This document shows, one piece after another, positions 40,924 to 43,164 of a DNA stretch of 43,164 nt. Each line of letters opens with the position of its first letter. Within the stretch, counting starts at the first letter, position 1. A program made the translations under genes and the position numbers. The DNA comes from Streptomyces regalis (GTDB taxonomy: Bacteria; Actinomycetota; Actinomycetes; Streptomycetales; Streptomycetaceae): contig NZ_LLZG01000398.1 in the NCBI RefSeq assembly GCF_001509475.1, forward strand, positions 1 through 43,164, read 5' to 3'. The notes beneath the pieces are model-generated. The model worked only from the letters and a program-made list of their open reading frames with translations, ran no database searches and was not told where the DNA came from.

Positions 40924-41406
40924 TCAGCCCCAGATCACCGCACCCACCCACGCCCCCGCGATCAACTGGCAGGTGAACAGCTCCGCCAGCACACTCGACC
41001 CGCCCGACCGCATCGCTGTCCGCAGCGCGGCCCGCGCCTCACCGTGGCGACCGAGTCGGAGCCGTGCCTCCAGGTAGACGCCGGCCATGAAGCCGGGGAT
41101 CGAGCCGAGTACGGGGACCAGGAAGAAGCCCAGGAACGACCCCGCCGCGGCGTACACGGCCATGCGCCGGCCCGCCCAGCTCGGGCGCATCCGGCGGGGC
41201 GGCAGTGCCCAGCGCACCACCTGGGAGAGGAACAGTGCGACGGTGGCCCCGACCAGCACCCACCACGCGACCGGTTGCGGGTCCTGCAGCGCCCACCACA
41301 TGACCGCGGCCCACACCAGCCACGACCCCGGCACTCCGGGCACCAGCACTCCGCAGAGGCCGAGCAGGAGGACCAGGCCGACCAGCACTAGGTCCCACGC
41401 TCCCAT
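40924..41406 (-). CDS. DUF456-family membrane protein
   Basis: The 160-residue membrane protein has four or five hydrophobic segments (about 5-40, 46-66, 83-110 and 138-158). The characteristic start is LVGLVLLLGLCGVLVPGVPGS, and a middle Gly-rich stretch reads AAGSFLGFFLVPVLGSIPG. This matches the DUF456 family, whose function is unknown. The stop lies one base from the end of ogt on the other strand, so the two genes converge with no terminator between them. Confidence 0.82.
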   Translation of the reverse strand: MGAWDLVLVGLVLLLGLCGVLVPGVPGSWLVWAAVMWWALQDPQPVAWWVLVGATVALFLSQVVRWALPPRRMRPSWAGRRMAVYAAAGSFLGFFLVPVLGSIPGFMAGVYLEARLRLGRHGEARAALRTAMRSGGSSVLAELFTCQLIAGAWVGAVIWG

Positions 41407-41495
41407 CTGACCAGAGTGCCGGAGCTCACGAGAACGCGCAGATCAGCCTTGTCACCGAGGGTGCGCCACGGTCACCCATCGCACTCCCGCGCCCG

Positions 41496-42485
41496 TCACC
41501 CCTGCCGTTCCCGCGCCACCCACCCCCGCTCGTACGCGTGCCACCCCAACTGCAGCCGTGTCGTCACCCCGGTCAGCTCCATCAGCCGCTTCACCCGGCG
41601 CTGCACGGTCCGCAGCCCCAGGTCCAGCTGCTTGGCCACGCTCGCGTCGGTCAGGCCGGCCAGCAGCAGGGACAGCACCTCCAGGTCGGTGTCGTCGGGT
41701 CCGTCCGGCGGCTGCTCGGTGACGCCGGACGAGCCGAGGCGTACCGGCAGCGCGTCCCGCCACACCGACTCGAAGAGGCCGGAGAGCAGCTCCAGGAGCC
41801 CGCTGGCGTGGACGACCAGGGCGGCCGGTTCCGAGGTGTGCGAGGTGAGCGGTACCAGGGCGAGGGTCCGGTCGGCGATCACCAGCTTGGTGGGGACCCG
41901 GTCCACTACCCGCACCTGCTCCTCGCGGCCCAGGGCGGCGGACAGCTCGGTGATGCCGTGCGGCTGGTCGAGGACCGAGCGCTCCAGTACCACCCGGTAG
42001 CGGACGCCGCGGTCGGCGGCCTGCTCCTCCGCGTCGTTCTCCATGCCGGTGACGGCGACGGGGCGGCCGGTGACCAGGGCGCACACCTCCTCGCTCGCCC
42101 CGAGCTGGAGCTGCAGGAAGCGCTGCGAGACCGCGGCCGCGCCGATCACGACCTCGACCAGGTCGTGCACGGCGGGCTCGGCGACCCCCGCCCGGTACTC
42201 CTCGGCGAGCATCGCGGCCGCCAGCTCCGCCTTCTCCAGCTCGTGCCGCTGCTGGGTGAGCAGCGCGCCCAGCGCCACCCCGGGCGGTGCGGCGACCCAG
42301 CGGCCGGGCCGGGCCGAGGACTGCGCCGCGAGTCCGTGCCGCTCCAGACGGCGCAGGGCGCGCTCGGTGTCGTACTCGCCGAGGGTCAGCCGTCGCGCGA
42401 GATCCGGTACGTCGGCGGCGCCCACGGACACCAGGGCCCGGTATGCCGACTCATGCGTCTCGTCGAGACCGATCACTCCCAGCAT
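41496..42485 (-). CDS. TrmB/LuxR-type transcriptional regulator
   Basis: The 329-residue regulator has an N-terminal TrmB-like winged helix (about 5-60, ETHESAYRALVSVGAADVPD then RRLERHGLAAQS). A middle phospholipase-D-like ligand or dimerisation domain (about 90-240) follows. A LuxR-type HTH lies at the C-terminus (about 265-315, LEVLSLLLAGLTDASVAKQL then LRTVQRRVKRLMELTG). This three-part plan is common and uncharacterised in Streptomyces. The ATG at 42485 is preferred because GGGGAGGGG lies about 11 bases upstream; the GTG at 42515 would place that site inside the coding region. Targets are unknown. Confidence 0.82.
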   Translation of the reverse strand: MLGVIGLDETHESAYRALVSVGAADVPDLARRLTLGEYDTERALRRLERHGLAAQSSARPGRWVAAPPGVALGALLTQQRHELEKAELAAAMLAEEYRAGVAEPAVHDLVEVVIGAAAVSQRFLQLQLGASEEVCALVTGRPVAVTGMENDAEEQAADRGVRYRVVLERSVLDQPHGITELSAALGREEQVRVVDRVPTKLVIADRTLALVPLTSHTSEPAALVVHASGLLELLSGLFESVWRDALPVRLGSSGVTEQPPDGPDDTDLEVLSLLLAGLTDASVAKQLDLGLRTVQRRVKRLMELTGVTTRLQLGWHAYERGWVARERQG

Positions 42486-42813
42486 CGGGCCGCGCCCCTC
42501 CCCAAAGTCGAACACTGGTGTCCGGTCCGTGGCGGAAAACGGCCACGGCGTAAAACCGCCTCAGCACATCATCGCCGCACCACCTGTCACTCTGCCAAGG
42601 TGTCGCCACCGCAGTATCAAGAACCGCCCGCTTTGCCCTACTTGGGCCTCCTTGGCCTGCGCTTTCGTGCCGGGGCAGGCGGCAGCACGAGGAGGTCCGT
42701 CAAGCCGGAGATCCTGACCGACGCGAACGGCGTCTCGGTCACCCAGATCGTGACCCGGGCTCACGACGTGCGCCGACGCGTGCGTAGGGGATCGGGGTCC
42801 GGGTCACCCGGCA

Positions 42814-42857
42814 GTCGCCGGGCGGTTCTCCCGTGGGGGGTGGGGCCGCCCGGCGAC
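42814..42857. other. Strong stem-loop in the upstream region of the right-edge gene
   Basis: GTCGCCGGGCGG (42814-42825) pairs perfectly with CCGCCCGGCGAC (42846-42857) around a 20-base G-rich loop. The 512-base gap from 42486 to 42997 contains no gene-like frame. The hairpin lies 141 bases before the next start codon and could be a terminator for an unseen transcript or a leader structure. Confidence 0.6.
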
Positions 42858-42924
42858 GTGTGTCGCCTCTTGTGGCGCCCGGTGTATCGCAAGACTGTTC
42901 AACACCTCACCCGACAACGCCTTT

Positions 42925-42936
42925 TGAGGCGCCTCA
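42925..42936. promoter_or_regulatory. 12-bp perfect palindrome upstream of the right-edge gene
   Basis: TGAGGCGCCTCA is perfectly palindromic and overlaps a second inverted repeat CGCCT-TTTG-AGGCG (42918-42931). It lies 62 bases before the start codon at 42998, a suitable place for an operator. The regulator is unknown; the adjacent TrmB/LuxR-type protein is one candidate. Confidence 0.4.
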
Positions 42937-42997
42937 CCGGGTCTGATTTTCCGGATGCCCCGTTTTCATCCGGCCCGTGCGGTGGACAATTGAGGGC

Positions 42998-43164
42998 ATG
43001 AGTCAGCAGGGGGGAAAGCCCGCCGGTCACGAGGACGACTGGTGGGGGCAGCTGTACGGTGACGCCACCGAGGACACGGGCCCGACAGCGGCGCCCGACT
43101 CACTGGACGACCGGTTCGCCTCGGCGGCGGGGGCGGTGAACCAGCGGTCGGGCTCGGCGGCGGG
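42998..43164 (+). CDS. N-terminus of a protein cut by the window edge
   Basis: Fifty-five codons are visible, beginning MSQQGGKPAGHEDDWWGQLY and continuing with acidic, Thr/Ala-rich sequence (TGPTAAPDSLDDRFASA). There is no signal peptide in this part. The sequence reminds me of the disordered N-terminus of Streptomyces PP2C-type phosphatases, but this rests on memory alone and cannot be tested in the fragment. GAGGGC lies close to the ATG. The gene continues beyond 43164. Confidence 0.6.
   Translation, partial: MSQQGGKPAGHEDDWWGQLYGDATEDTGPTAAPDSLDDRFASAAGAVNQRSGSAA

Overview
The window reads as a chromosomal segment of a Streptomyces or a very close relative. The DNA is very GC-rich with strong third-position G/C bias. 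GTG and TTG starts, 4-nt stop/start overlaps, Tat signals and actinobacterial families (NarL two-component pairs, ROK regulators, DUF456, AlkA/Ada fusions) are all present. One protein closely resembles the alditol oxidase AldO of S. coelicolor as I remember it. No rRNA, tRNA, CRISPR array, phage module or intact transposase was recognised. Everything here comes from reading the sequence and from family knowledge; no database search was run.

Layout. 1-500: a decayed gene. 517-3226 (+): DinB-like protein coupled to a PEP-mutase/isocitrate-lyase family protein, a Nudix hydrolase and a secreted trypsin-like protease. 3300-6162 (-): TetR regulator, a membrane-anchored protein with a terpenoid-cyclase-like toroid, and a cupin, probably one transcription unit, with a hydrolase remnant and a CTAG-rich palindrome upstream. 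6394-11218: a NarL-type response regulator and histidine kinase (-) divergent from a MacB/FtsX-type ABC exporter (+). 11252-12288: a GC-rich tandem repeat and an APH-fold kinase. 12490-17281: a secreted sphingomyelinase-like phosphodiesterase (-), a His-rich Tat-exported PHP phosphoesterase coupled to an unknown small protein (+), and a two-TM ion channel with an unusual filter (+). 17320-19976 (-): a three-gene ABC-2 exporter.

20101-30255 is a carbohydrate region. On the minus strand lie a ROK repressor, an ABC importer (binding lipoprotein and two permeases) and a GH2 beta-galactosidase, ending at two strong hairpins. The importer has no ATPase of its own, so it presumably borrows a shared one, as is usual in Streptomyces. 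Next come alditol oxidase and a divergent 2-hydroxyacid dehydrogenase. Together these suggest uptake and cleavage of a galactoside and oxidation of polyols. 30491-34624 (+): a Tat-secreted multidomain protein without a visible catalytic domain, an orphan sugar-binding lipoprotein, and a radical SAM protein with a CX8CX2C cluster motif.

The most distinctive gene is at 34814-36301. One polypeptide joins an ECF-sigma-like helical region, an anti-sigma-like zinc motif, one membrane span, an acidic linker and an extracellular family-2 carbohydrate-binding module. It looks like a one-piece polysaccharide sensor. 36359-37209 holds two head-to-head gene fragments, both lacking their 5' halves, which looks like a deletion scar. 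37316-40922 (+): a possible 23-residue leader peptide, rsgA, a 22-bp inverted-repeat pair that looks like a miniature element, and a DNA alkylation repair pair (AlkA/Ada fusion plus Ogt). 40924-42485 (-): a DUF456 protein and a TrmB/LuxR-type regulator. A hairpin-rich intergenic region leads to the 5' end of a gene that runs off the right edge.
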